From Bartonella rattimassiliensis 15908 (GTDB lineage Bacteria; Pseudomonadota; Alphaproteobacteria; Rhizobiales; Rhizobiaceae), in the NCBI RefSeq assembly GCF_000278215.1, contig NZ_JH725066.1, positions 62,001-126,000 on the forward strand: a stretch of DNA of 64,000 nucleotides, given 5' to 3'. A program made the position numbers and the translations under genes. The notes beneath the pieces were generated by a model. The model saw only the letters and a list, made by a program, of their open reading frames with translations. It made no database searches and had not been told where the DNA came from. Shown in pieces: positions 1 through 9,506 of this stretch (its first letter is position 1; each line of letters begins with the position of its first letter).

Positions 1-1
1 A

Positions 2-94
2 TTAATGTTTAAAAATGGACATGTTTCATCGAATATGGTTGGCGCTGTCCCTAAAGGACGTCTTGATGAGTGGATAAAAGATGGGCTTAGTTAA
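2..94 (+). CDS. trxA: thioredoxin, C-terminal end only (cut by window edge)
   Basis: The first 30 codons in frame 2 read as the last strand and helix of a thioredoxin: a Phe-Lys-Asn-Gly turn, then Val-Gly-Ala-Val-Pro-Lys and a Trp-Ile near the stop. The CGPC active site lies outside the window, so the call rests on this tail. Thioredoxin is the cytosolic disulfide reductase. In other Rhizobiales trxA follows addB-addA and converges on folC-accD; here tsaE comes next on the opposite strand. A strong terminator begins 20 bases after the stop. Confidence 0.75.
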   Translation, partial: LMFKNGHVSSNMVGAVPKGRLDEWIKDGLS

Positions 95-113
95 TTCCAT
101 ACATAGTAACTAT

Positions 114-148
114 AAAGGAGAGAAATTTTATCTCTCCTTTTGATTTTT
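114..148 (+). terminator. rho-independent terminator of trxA
   Basis: A perfect 10-bp stem (AAAGGAGAGA at 114-123 paired with TCTCTCCTTT at 131-140) closes a short AT loop and is followed by a T-rich run. It ends transcription of the operon that enters from the left edge. Confidence 0.85.
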
Positions 149-857
149 TTAAATATTCTTTCCTGCAATATATTTTAATAAAAAAAATGAATAAAATAAA
201 AATGTTAATTGATTTTAAAAATCTACATTTTTATGCATAATTTAATCGAGCAACCTTTATTAAAAAATTTCCATATATGGACAAAACATAAAAAAACGAT
301 AATGCAAATAATGAAATGCAAAAACATTATTATCACCACGGCTCGTAAATTTTGCGCTGTGTTTTTTTATAATGTAGAAAAAAACATTAAAACATCGAAT
401 AATTTGAAGTTTCTGCTAAAATGAGTTGTATGTGTTTAAAGATTACGTTTTGTTTTAATGAGGTGGATCTTATATTAAAAAATAAAATTTACGATTTCTA
501 AAATTAGAAACTGTAAAATATATACCTGTCGTCCCAACAAATAATAAAAATTGTAAAATTATATTTTATGAGATTGAAAATTTTCACTAACATACCAAAT
601 GTGTTTTGAGAATTATAGTTTAAAAATAGTGAAACAAATTTTGGTTAAGAAATGTCAGTTGTATAAAATTTTAGGAGATCTATTCAAGACAAATAGATAA
701 AATTTAAGATTGCTATAGCCTCTTTCAATACAAATATTGGAAAAAGCATTCTCTTCAAAAGATCACTCAAAATTTAGATTAACCTCTTTTAGTAAAATAA
801 AAATCAAAATCGCTCTAAAAATATGCTTCTAAAATTAAAGCATTGAATTTTTTCAAC

Positions 858-1211
858 TTAAATATAAGCTTGTTTCTTGAAAAAGAAATTACGTTTCCTT
901 ATCAACTTTATAAATGGTGTCAAGAGTTTATTATGAAAGATTATGAATAAAATAATCCTATAGATGGAAGATAGATTTAAAATAAAGTGACTTTCCATTA
1001 CGCTGGTGGGGACGTGTAAAAATTCTGAAAGTTTTCTAAATTCATTAGGCGCTTGCAAATGCATCAAGTGTATAGAATTCGCTTCATTGAAAGATGATGG
1101 CGGTTGATGCTGTGCATTGCAATAGGTATCGAGAACTTTTTCTTCAGATGTTGGTGGAATAAACACATAGGAATTTTGTGCTAAAGAAACAAGATCATAG
1201 ATAACTGGGGT
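858..1211 (-). pseudogene. fragment of an unrecognised gene
   Basis: The minus frame is open from 1211 to 858. The part from 1211 to about 985 has normal amino-acid composition, including Tyr-Asp-Leu-Val-Ser-Leu-Ala and Phe-Ile-Pro-Pro-Thr-Ser-Glu-Glu. After that it turns into hydrophobic low-complexity sequence. There is no proper start or ribosome binding site; a GTG at 1166 is possible but unconvincing. Upstream (about 1220-1400) scraps of similar quality occur in other frames. I read it as a decayed gene. I do not recognise the family. Confidence 0.3.
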
Positions 1212-1550
1212 TCTTCAGCCATTTTAAAAGTTAATCAAACCAATGCAAACAATTCCTTACTTTTATGCGCGTCAAGAATATTGGGTGAATGATAATTTCA
1301 CAAAGGTATTTTCTTCTTGGATAAGGCTATCGAGATAGATAGTATTTTCAACACATAAAAAGGCAAATATCAATCTAGCAATAAGGAAATTTTTGTTTGG
1401 TGTGCTTAGCAATTATACAAAGGAGATTTAAAACAAAAATTTTACGAATTACTTTTCTAAAGCTCACAATAAGTAGAAAGAAGCAAACAATTCTCTACAG
1501 GTCATATACTAAAGAGTTACTACTTTAATTTAAAATTTCTTTACACTATT

Positions 1551-1786
1551 CTAAAATCAAAAGACTTTTTTCGAAATCTTTCACAAAAATATGAGGGGTA
1601 AAATCAAAATTGCCGGTATCCAGATTTTCTAAAATAAATTGATTAATTTTTCCAAATTTATTGATGTCCTTTATAAGTTAAGCCATTCTTATATGCTGTT
1701 GTTCTATAAAAACGTTCATGTTTTATTTTCATTGTTGGTGCATCCATAAGGCACTTCTTGATGTTATTTATTATTTCAAATTTCAT
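1551..1786 (-). pseudogene. small frameshifted reading frame, unrecognised
   Basis: On the minus strand an ATG at 1784-1786 opens a frame of about 42 codons that ends in TAA. An overlapping frame continues without interruption to a TAG at 1551-1553 with ordinary protein composition (for example Phe-Asp-Phe-Thr-Pro-His-Ile-Phe). One frameshift would join the two parts into a protein of roughly 77 residues. This could be a broken small gene or chance; the family is not recognised. Confidence 0.25.
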
Positions 1787-1806
1787 AGGTACATACTGAG
1801 ATATCA

Positions 1807-2316
1807 CTAACTAAAATAATTATGTCCATGATTCGCTTTTGTTTTTTTAAATGCGTGAATTGCAAAAGATTGTTGCAAACGTTCAATGGAATGTTGTGCT
1901 GATCTAAGTGTTATGTGACGCCCATGTACCTCATATTTTAAGGTGAGTGCAAAAGTAGCAAGCTCTAAAAAATCAGCGCTTCTTTCTGGCCATTCAACAA
2001 GTAAAATACTTTTCTCTTTTGCTTCATAAAGTCCTAATTCATCAATTTCTTCTGCTATAGAAAGACGATAAAGATCAGCATGAATAATTTCAAACTGTGG
2101 AAGTTGATAGCTTTGTACAAGAGTAAAAGTAGGGCTTGGGACATCTATTGTGTTATCATCAGCAAGTGTTTGGATGATTGTACGTGCAATGGTTGATTTT
2201 CCAGTTCCAAGATCTCCTTGCAGTGTTACAAGATCCCCTGGCTTTAAAGAAAGGGCTAAATTTCGTGCAAAAAGCTTTGTTGCTTCTTCATTTTCAAGAA
2301 AAAAACTAAAATTCAT
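1807..2316 (-). CDS. tsaE: tRNA threonylcarbamoyladenosine synthesis ATPase TsaE
   Basis: TsaE is the small ATPase that drives the TsaB-TsaD complex in making the t6A37 modification of ANN-decoding tRNAs in the cytosol. A P-loop GDLGTGKST sits at residues 34-42, followed by the family's SPTFTLVQ segment and, later, a VEWPER motif. At 169 residues it is slightly longer than many homologues. The start used is the second in-frame ATG (2314-2316), which has a GGA seven bases upstream; an ATG four codons earlier (2328) is the alternative. It lies 51 bases downstream of divL on the same strand, matching the ahcY-divL-tsaE order of other rhizobia. Confidence 0.93.
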   Translation of the reverse strand: MNFSFFLENEEATKLFARNLALSLKPGDLVTLQGDLGTGKSTIARTIIQTLADDNTIDVPSPTFTLVQSYQLPQFEIIHADLYRLSIAEEIDELGLYEAKEKSILLVEWPERSADFLELATFALTLKYEVHGRHITLRSAQHSIERLQQSFAIHAFKKTKANHGHNYFS

Positions 2317-2367
2317 TAAGAGTTCCATGAAATGAATAAAAAATTTTTGTTATAATAGAGGGTATAG

Positions 2368-4833
2368 TTAAAAAATTTTATCTCCTTTGGGGAGTGGAAA
2401 AAAACATTTCACTGTTGTTCCTTTTCCAGAACCGGTAAGAATTTCAACATGTCCACCATGTAGTTCAACGAAACTTTTTACAAGTGAAAGACCAAGCCCC
2501 GCTCCTGCACGTCCACCATGGTGTGAATGGGAAGAAAAGCGTTTAAAAATACGATCAAGGATGTCTTCAGGGATATCAAAACCCTCATTGTGAACGCTAA
2601 AGACAATGTTATCGTCTTGTTCATCGACGCAAAACTCAATAGTACTTGCCTCTGTTGCAAAGTTAATGGCATTGCTCAGGACATTCACAAAAATTTGATG
2701 TAAACGTTTTTCATCAGCAGAAATAGAGCTTAAAGACGGAGAAATTTGTTGTAAAAGCGTAATATGACGTCCATTAAGGCGATCTTCTACACGTGCTACT
2801 GCTTGTATCATCGCATCAGCAATATTAACAGATTTTATGTCCAACTCCATAATGCCTGCATCAAGGGTGGCAAGATCAAGAATATCGTTAACAATATTTA
2901 AAAGAGTTCCTGATTCTGAATGAATATGCTCAAGATATTCTTGTTGACGTTCGTTGATAGAGCCGAAAATTTGATCACGTAAAATATCGGAAAATCCAAT
3001 GATATTAGTGAGAGGTGTACGCAATTCATAGGAAACATGTTGAACAAATTCATTACGTAAACGATCAGCACTTTCTAATGCTTCATTTCTTTCTTGAAGA
3101 GCACGTGCAACATGGACAGTATCGGTAACATTCACAAAAGTAAGCATCGTTTGTCCATCAGGAAGAGGAACCAGAGTGTAGTCAATAATCATATCATTTT
3201 TAAGATCTATACGACCCGAAAATGTTTCGCGTTTTTCAGCAAAACCGGTAATAAATTTGGTGAATTTATTCCATTCTTGTCCCAAGGTTAAGGCGGAACA
3301 ATGGTTTTGTAATTGTGTAATATGGGTTCCTTCTACCAGTAAATTATAAGGAAGCGACCACAGTTTCGACAAGGCAGGATTCGATAAACGAAGGCGTCCA
3401 TCAGTGCCAAAAACAACCACGCCTTCAGAAAGTTTATCAAGTGTTTCACCTTGTATTTTAATCAGTGTATTATAACGGCGCTCAAGATCAATTTTTTCTG
3501 TAAGGTTTTCATAAAGCCACGTGACCCCTCCTTGTGGATGAGGGTTCGATACAACACGCACCGTACGCCCATCTGGAAGATTCCAAATTTGTTGGTTCGA
3601 TTCTGTTTGCCGATAGGCTTTAAAAAGTTCTTCTTTCCAAGCACGCCAATCAGGGTGTTCAGCAATGAGCCCTTTTTCACGTAAACGTTCAAGAAACAAT
3701 GTATGGCTTGGTTCACTTTCTAAAAAGGAACTCTCCAAGGGCCATAAAATTTTAAAAGCATGATTGCAAAATTTTAATTTTTGATTTTTATCAAAGATGG
3801 CTACAGCTGTTGAAATTTGATCAAGTGTTTCACAATGACTTTGAAGAACATATCTTAATTCATGAGCAAGATTTTCATATGCGCTATCATCACGTGCAAA
3901 GGCTGCCATCCCTTCGGTTGTTGTAATACGTGTGAGGTAAAAACGGTGTCGTTCTCCATCAATAACTGTGTGAACATGTTCTTGAAAAACTGTTTCTATT
4001 TCATCTGTTTTGCGTTGTGTGTTTTCATTGAAAAGATCTTCCACTTCCTCATTGCCTTCACGAAAGTTTGTCATCTCTCTAAAAGCACGATTGACAAAAC
4101 AAATTTTTCCTTCACAATCTTTTATCCATACGGGTTCTGGAATAAGATCAAGAAGATTGCGCTGCATTCTGAGTTCAGTAATAAGGTGGGTGATATCTTT
4201 CTGTAAGCGAGCATTTTCACTTTGTTGTTTGGAGATATCCTGAAACCGAGCAATGGCGACTGTTCCAACAATAACCCCCGTCACTTGTAGCAACACGTTA
4301 TTTATAGTGGTGATAAAAAATTCGAAAGGGTGACACTTACAACGTAGTTGAGCCAATGCATAATCAAGTTCTCGTAGAGAATTTTCTTCAACCCAGAGCT
4401 CAAAGCGCTGAAAATCTTTCTGATCAATACCTATTTTTTGCAATGCGGAAAGGGCACCAACGACATGGGGTAAAGTTGTTGGATTTTCCCAAATAAGAAG
4501 CAACTGCTCGGTTTCTTTAAAAATCCATTCATAATATTTTAATTTTTCAGAAAAATTTGCTTGAATTACCTTCAAAGATTTCTGTGCAGTTTTTTTTGCG
4601 TGCATGATAACAATCATACACGTAAGAAGTGAAGCGCAAGAAATTCCTCCACACAGTGCTAAAAGTAGCCATGGACCATTTAGCAAGGTGAAAGAGAATG
4701 GTAAATAACTTTCCAATGACTGAGCAACAGTACATGTCGGAGAAAAAAAGAAAAAAAGGCAAAATACAGATGTATAGATTCGAATCATTTTTTGAGCTTT
4801 TTCTTTGGGGGTATGGTCACCAAAGCTGAGCAC
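2368..4833 (-). CDS. divL: DivL-type PAS sensor kinase with Tyr at the phospho-acceptor position
   Basis: The 821-residue protein has an N-terminal hydrophobic region (signal-like segment near 20-38, membrane segment about 53-78), PAS-like regions around 225-300, 335-440 and 460-575, a dimerisation domain near 590-660 and an HATPase domain near 700-815. In the H-box the usual Ser-His-Glu-Leu-Arg-Thr-Pro is Ser-Tyr-Glu-Leu-Arg-Thr-Pro, with Tyr602 encoded by TAT (plus-strand 3028-3030). That substitution marks DivL, the CckA regulator of alphaproteobacterial cell cycle control. The G1 box is also degenerate (VHNEGFDIP near 747-755), while the glycine-rich G2 box is intact. The start is a GTG with GGGA upstream; an ATG at codon 16 is the alternative. 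ahcY lies just upstream. The DivL role is inferred from the tyrosine and the gene context. Confidence 0.85.
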   Translation of the reverse strand: MLSFGDHTPKEKAQKMIRIYTSVFCLFFFFSPTCTVAQSLESYLPFSFTLLNGPWLLLALCGGISCASLLTCMIVIMHAKKTAQKSLKVIQANFSEKLKYYEWIFKETEQLLLIWENPTTLPHVVGALSALQKIGIDQKDFQRFELWVEENSLRELDYALAQLRCKCHPFEFFITTINNVLLQVTGVIVGTVAIARFQDISKQQSENARLQKDITHLITELRMQRNLLDLIPEPVWIKDCEGKICFVNRAFREMTNFREGNEEVEDLFNENTQRKTDEIETVFQEHVHTVIDGERHRFYLTRITTTEGMAAFARDDSAYENLAHELRYVLQSHCETLDQISTAVAIFDKNQKLKFCNHAFKILWPLESSFLESEPSHTLFLERLREKGLIAEHPDWRAWKEELFKAYRQTESNQQIWNLPDGRTVRVVSNPHPQGGVTWLYENLTEKIDLERRYNTLIKIQGETLDKLSEGVVVFGTDGRLRLSNPALSKLWSLPYNLLVEGTHITQLQNHCSALTLGQEWNKFTKFITGFAEKRETFSGRIDLKNDMIIDYTLVPLPDGQTMLTFVNVTDTVHVARALQERNEALESADRLRNEFVQHVSYELRTPLTNIIGFSDILRDQIFGSINERQQEYLEHIHSESGTLLNIVNDILDLATLDAGIMELDIKSVNIADAMIQAVARVEDRLNGRHITLLQQISPSLSSISADEKRLHQIFVNVLSNAINFATEASTIEFCVDEQDDNIVFSVHNEGFDIPEDILDRIFKRFSSHSHHGGRAGAGLGLSLVKSFVELHGGHVEILTGSGKGTTVKCFFPLPKGDKIF

Positions 4834-4867
4834 GAAATTTTTCCCTTTTTAAAATCCAAGGAAACAT

Positions 4868-6265
4868 TTAGTAACGGTAATGGCTTGGTTTATAAGGTCC
4901 TTGTGGTGTAACTCCAATATAAGCGGCTTGTTCTTCTGATAAAACAGTTAATTTTATTCCTAACCGATCAAGATGGAGACGTGCAACTTTTTCATCAAGA
5001 TATTTAGGCAAAGTAGTAACTTTATTTGTATAGTGTTCTGCACGGGTAAAGAGTTCAATTTGCGCTAAAACTTGATTGGTAAACGAGGCTGACATGACAA
5101 AAGAAGGATGCCCCGTTGCATTACCGAGGTTTAATAAACGGCCTTCAGAGAGCAAAATGATGCGTTTTCCATCAGGAAAGGTGATCATATCAACTTGTGG
5201 CTTAATATTTGTCCACGGCAAATTTCTAAGAGCTGCAACTTGGATTTCGTTATCAAAATGACCAATATTTCCAAGAATACACATATCCTTTACTTGTCGC
5301 ATATGGTCTAAACGGACAACATCTTTATTGCCTGTTGTTGTGATAATAATATCAGCACTGGAGGCAGCATCATCCAAATTAACAACTTCATAGCCATCCA
5401 TAGCCGCTTGAAGAGCGCAAATAGGGTCGATTTCTGTTATTTTAACACGAGCTCCAGCACCTGAAAGAGATGCGGCTGAGCCTTTTCCTACATCACCATA
5501 ACCACAGACAATGGCTGTTTTACCAGCAATCATTACATCTGTTGCACGTCGAATTCCGTCGATCAATGATTCTTTACATCCGTATTTATTATCAAACTTT
5601 GATTTAGTAACGCTATCATTGACATTAATAGCAGGAAAAGACAAAAGCCCTTCTTTTTGTAATTGATAAAGACGGTTTACACCTGTTGTGGTTTCTTCGC
5701 TTACACCTTTGATGGCTGCGCGCTGTCGTGTAAAAAAACCTGGCGCTGCATCCATACGCTTTTGGATTTGTTTGAAAAAACATTCTTCTTCTTCTGTTTT
5801 GGGATACGAGAGGATATTTTTATTTTGTTCTGCACGACTTCCCATCAAAATATAGTTTGTGGCATCAGCACCATCATCTAGGATCATATTGGAAGGATTA
5901 CCATCAGGCCATTGAAAAATTGCATCTATATAAGTCCAATATTCTTCCAATGTTTCACCCTTAACAGCGAATATAGGAATACCAGTTGCGGCAATAGCTG
6001 CTGCTGCATGATCTTGCGTAGAAAAAATATTACTAGAGCTCCATCGTATATCTGCGCCAATTTCTTTTAATGTTTCAATTAAAACGGCTGTTTGAATTGT
6101 CATGTGCAATGAGCCTGAAATACGCGCCCCGCGTAAAGGTTGACTGGAGGAAAACTCTTTGCGACAAGCCATCAAACCAGGCATTTCAGTTTCAGCAATT
6201 TCAAGCTCTTTACGACCATAAGAGGCAAGTGCAATATCTTTGACAACAAAATCTTGAGCTGTCAT
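4868..6265 (-). CDS. ahcY: adenosylhomocysteinase
   Basis: AhcY hydrolyses S-adenosylhomocysteine to homocysteine and adenosine, which clears the product of methyltransferases. The 465 residues include the NAD-binding loop GYGDVGKG at about 255-262, the upstream substrate-side segment [10 protein letters not shown] and a C-terminal Tyr-Arg-Tyr ending typical of the long bacterial form. The start ATG has AAAGGA upstream. It is the first gene of a minus-strand run with divL and tsaE. In other rhizobia ptsH precedes ahcY; here ptsH is about 41 kb away. I saw no SAH riboswitch upstream. Confidence 0.97.
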   Translation of the reverse strand: MTAQDFVVKDIALASYGRKELEIAETEMPGLMACRKEFSSSQPLRGARISGSLHMTIQTAVLIETLKEIGADIRWSSSNIFSTQDHAAAAIAATGIPIFAVKGETLEEYWTYIDAIFQWPDGNPSNMILDDGADATNYILMGSRAEQNKNILSYPKTEEEECFFKQIQKRMDAAPGFFTRQRAAIKGVSEETTTGVNRLYQLQKEGLLSFPAINVNDSVTKSKFDNKYGCKESLIDGIRRATDVMIAGKTAIVCGYGDVGKGSAASLSGAGARVKITEIDPICALQAAMDGYEVVNLDDAASSADIIITTTGNKDVVRLDHMRQVKDMCILGNIGHFDNEIQVAALRNLPWTNIKPQVDMITFPDGKRIILLSEGRLLNLGNATGHPSFVMSASFTNQVLAQIELFTRAEHYTNKVTTLPKYLDEKVARLHLDRLGIKLTVLSEEQAAYIGVTPQGPYKPSHYRY

Positions 6266-6589
6266 TTTTTATTCCTTTAAAATCAATTTTTCCAAGACGG
6301 TAGGAGAAATTTAAAAAAAATGCAAGACAAGAAGCAGGACTTCTTTATGTGAAAAAGTCTTTTTAAAATCTCCATAAATTTGTGCAAAAAATATACATTT
6401 ATGGACTTGAGTAATGATGATACCGACAGGGTAAAAAAAACTTCATGATAAGTGTGGTTATATAAACAAAACATATCAAAAAATTTTCAGTTTTCAAAAT
6501 GTATGAAATGCTAATCAATAGCGACAATAAGAGCAAAATTTATAAAAATATACTTCAAGTTGAATTTTTTCATATAAACATTTATGAAT

Positions 6590-7790
6590 TTTCCTTTAAA
6601 GGGCCTCATAATTGGCGAGAAAAAAATAATTACTTTGTAAGGATATAATGGAGTTTTTTAATAACTTGTGTTTTTTTGATAATAAAGGTACGTCAAAATC
6701 TATAATGTTATCATGTGACCGCTTCTTCATGAACTTTCCAGTTTTAATATTCTCTAGCCAAGAAATGTTTATATATTACCCTTAATGTGATCTTTATGAA
6801 TATGACGCAAAAAATATATAGTCCTCTGTAAAGATAAGTAAATGCAAAGCCAGATGTTTTATAGTTATCATTTTATTCAGTGGCTGATAAAAGTTCAATA
6901 TATCTTTCCAATCCATTGCCGGTATGTTTTATATTTTATGACGTTGATTTCCTAAGAAAACGCATACTTTTTTGTTACTTACTAACCAATATCTAATTCC
7001 AAGGCAGCTATATGTTTGAAACAAAGATTGAGATGGTTTAGTGCTTTACGGGCTGTATCAGTTTTTATATGCCAAATAGAAACAAGAGTATTGCATATCT
7101 TTGTTTGCGTAATCTCTGAAACAAGAATGCAGCTTAATTTAGGGGAAATATAAAAATGCAAAGGTTAAAGCTAGTTTTCATTTTTACCATCCTTCTTTAA
7201 TTTGGTTTTACGATTTTCAAAAGTTTCTAGAGTAAAGTCTTTTAAATAATGAAGATTGATGCACTGCTTTACGCTTTTGTTTCTTGCGTTCTTTTATGGG
7301 ATCCATGTCTCTTATGCAGAACAAAACGCCATAAACAAAATATATTTGTGCTACACATTCGTGTACTTTTTTTAAGAGACCTTTCAAGCTTATTTCGTAA
7401 CGCTTCTCATGATTAACGGTAATCGTAACGCAATGGCTACCATGAAAGGTGTACGATAAAGCCCCCATGAATAAGATAAAACTTCATAAATAATATAAAA
7501 TCTATAAAGCATCGCCATCTTTACGCTTAATATAAAGAGCAAGCTGATCCCATCACACAATTTTTCAGCTCTTAGATGTTACAACAATTTTGGAGGGGGG
7601 GAGACAGCCTTTGGCTCTTGAGATGATTCATTAGAAGCATTTTTACACTTTTTTATCATATTTTCACCTATATGAGTCTCCCACTTAATGATATGCAAGA
7701 AAGTAATTTTAATTGATTCAACGTAAAAGAAGTTTGGAATAAGAAAAACTAATGATATTTGGGAGAAATTCAACATGAAAAATGATAAAT
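6590..7790 (-). pseudogene. decayed tyrosine integrase (copy A, nearly full length)
   Basis: On the minus strand the pieces of a P4-type integrase follow each other in the right order but in shifting frames. There is an N-terminal Asn-His/Arg-Leu start region near 7650; DPIKERKKQKR at 7281-7306; then SEITQTKICNTL near 7080-7115; ARKALNHLNLCFKH near 7010-7045; MDWKDILNFYQ near 6890-6920; and a tail resembling the family's DFxVPL segment near 6690. Many frameshifts and stops make it dead. A 19-bp unit is duplicated at 7466-7503. Two short open frames within it (7217-7468, 7579-7776) are pieces of this remnant and not genes. It fills most of the 2.2-kb spacer between ahcY and the NDUFA9-like gene. 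Confidence 0.75.
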
Positions 7791-8464
7791 TATATTTAAA
7801 ATCAATTTGTTGCTTATAAATAACTCCAACTTTTTATATGTCAGAGTAGGGCAGATAAATATCACTTATATCTTTTAAGTAATTTTTGAAGTTAAACACA
7901 AGCTAAGTTAAAAAATATGCAGGCATAAAGGTAAAAACAAAAATCTATCTTTTTCATCGATCTTTACAATTTTTAAAAATCTCTCAAGAAATACCTTTTA
8001 AATAATAAAAATTATGCATTACGTCACAGTTTTTATATCGATTTTTTAATGAGATAATATCAAGAATAGTATCTTTTATTCTACTCATTCATGCGATTAT
8101 TGAAAAAGACATTGTTACTTTTCTCGAATATCATTATTAAGCTTTTTAACAAAATAATATAATGCAGAATCATAGATGATCATTTTTAGATTTATGAAAG
8201 GCAATCCAGGACTGGTTCTTTTTGATTTCAATGTTGCATCTGCTTTTATATAAAAACAGTTTATAATAAACGCTTTTTTCCTGTTTTTAATGGTTTTGTC
8301 AAAACACTATAAATGTACGAGAGAGCATTTTTTGTGGTACTGAATAGAGCATTTAAAAAGCAAAAACATCACTCTATTTAAATTTAACACTTTAATTTAA
8401 AGCAGCTAACAACAAGCTATTAATCACCAAGCAAATAATTAACTAAGTTCTAAAGGCATTTGTT
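7791..8464. other. gene-free spacer
   Basis: This AT-rich stretch lies between integrase remnant A and the end of the NDUFA9-like gene. No open frame with coding character, RNA gene or convincing hairpin was seen. Confidence 0.5.
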
Positions 8465-9463
8465 TTAGACAAGTAAGTTTTGCGAAAATTGACCATGTGG
8501 ACGAAATCTCCAGAGATAACTTGGCAAGAAAGCAGCCATTGCTCTAGGAGTAATACCCACCCCTTCTAAAGTATATCCATTTTCTATAGCTTCTTGAGAA
8601 ACAATATTATCCACTTGTAAGAAACGTATCTGATTAGTTGTCACGAGTGTTGGTATAAAAGGCAATTTACCAATCGTTTCAAAAATCCCTCCAATCAATA
8701 GACCGACAGAAAGAGGTATGGATAGAATTGTTTTTTTACGATGAATGATTTTTAGTATATTTTCAAGAGCATTTTGGAAGGTGATAATCTGGGGTCCTCC
8801 AAGATCATAATTTTTCCCCCAAGCAATCTGCCCATCTAAAGCACGCGTGATAAATTCGGCAACGTCACCAACATACACGGGTTGTAATCTACTTTTTCCA
8901 CTTCCAAAAAGAGGCATAATTGGTAAAAAGCGTGACAAATCTGCTAAGGTGTTAAAGAAACAATCCTCTGGTCCAAAGATAACGGATGGACGTATAATAA
9001 GTGCTTGAGGATGCTTGTTATGAATAATTTGTTCACCCATAAACTTAACACGTGCATAAAGACATGAAGCATTCTCATTAGCCACAAGAGTTGACATATA
9101 AATGAGTGGCAGACCAGCTTCTGCTGTTAATTCAGCAACATTGTAAGCACCATCAATTTGTGTATTTTTAAAATTCGATTGATTTGCTTGTTTTAAACTA
9201 CCCGGTAAAAACACTGCAGCATCAGCTCCAAGCAATGCGCGTGCAACAGATGCACGATGCTTGATATCCGTTTTAAGCATTTGGGTTTGTCCTACATCTC
9301 CTATTTGGAGCATGTAATAAGCTTTTTGTGGACAACGAACAGCGACGCGAACGCGATACCCCCGCTTAGTTAAAGTTTCAACGACATATCGTCCTACAAA
9401 ACCAGTGCCGCCAAAAACAGTAATGAGTTTAGGATGTTGATAAAGTGTATAATCAAGTTGCAT
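8465..9463 (-). CDS. NAD(P)-binding protein of the complex I NDUFA9 family
   Basis: This 332-residue Rossmann protein belongs to the atypical short-chain dehydrogenase group that includes the complex I accessory subunit NDUFA9. The dinucleotide-binding motif GGTGFVG is at residues 18-24. The central segment has an Ala-Arg-Val-Lys-Phe-Met-Gly in place of the classic Tyr-x3-Lys, as in this family. Rhizobial genomes annotate such proteins as NDUFA9-like, and a link to NADH dehydrogenase or quinone biology is inferred. No strong ribosome binding site is visible. It lies 43 bases after folC on the same strand and may be the last gene of an accD-folC operon. Confidence 0.85.
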   Translation of the reverse strand: MQLDYTLYQHPKLITVFGGTGFVGRYVVETLTKRGYRVRVAVRCPQKAYYMLQIGDVGQTQMLKTDIKHRASVARALLGADAAVFLPGSLKQANQSNFKNTQIDGAYNVAELTAEAGLPLIYMSTLVANENASCLYARVKFMGEQIIHNKHPQALIIRPSVIFGPEDCFFNTLADLSRFLPIMPLFGSGKSRLQPVYVGDVAEFITRALDGQIAWGKNYDLGGPQIITFQNALENILKIIHRKKTILSIPLSVGLLIGGIFETIGKLPFIPTLVTTNQIRFLQVDNIVSQEAIENGYTLEGVGITPRAMAAFLPSYLWRFRPHGQFSQNLLV

Positions 9464-9506
9464 GATTAAAAAGTTTATTTTTAAAAGATTTAAAAATAAC
9501 TAATTT

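Larger units (their letters stand above)
149..1806. other. decayed spacer between trxA and tsaE
   Basis: This stretch of about 1.65 kb is very AT-rich. A 71-codon frame at 209-424 has low-complexity Ile/Asn/Lys composition and no ribosome binding site, and I do not count it as a gene. Two short stretches on the minus strand (about 858-1211 and 1551-1786) look like remains of coding sequence and are listed separately. No RNA gene or integrase remnant was seen. Confidence 0.6.

Noticed and set aside
209-424. 71-codon plus-strand frame after trxA
   Set aside because: Low-complexity AT-driven composition, no ribosome binding site, and it lies after a strong terminator.
6266-6600. SAH or SAM riboswitch upstream of ahcY
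   Set aside because: No conserved hairpin core of either class could be found upstream of the start codon.
7217-7776. Two open frames of 83 and 65 codons as small genes
   Set aside because: They fall inside integrase remnant A, and one contains its DPIKERKK segment, so they are pieces of the pseudogene.
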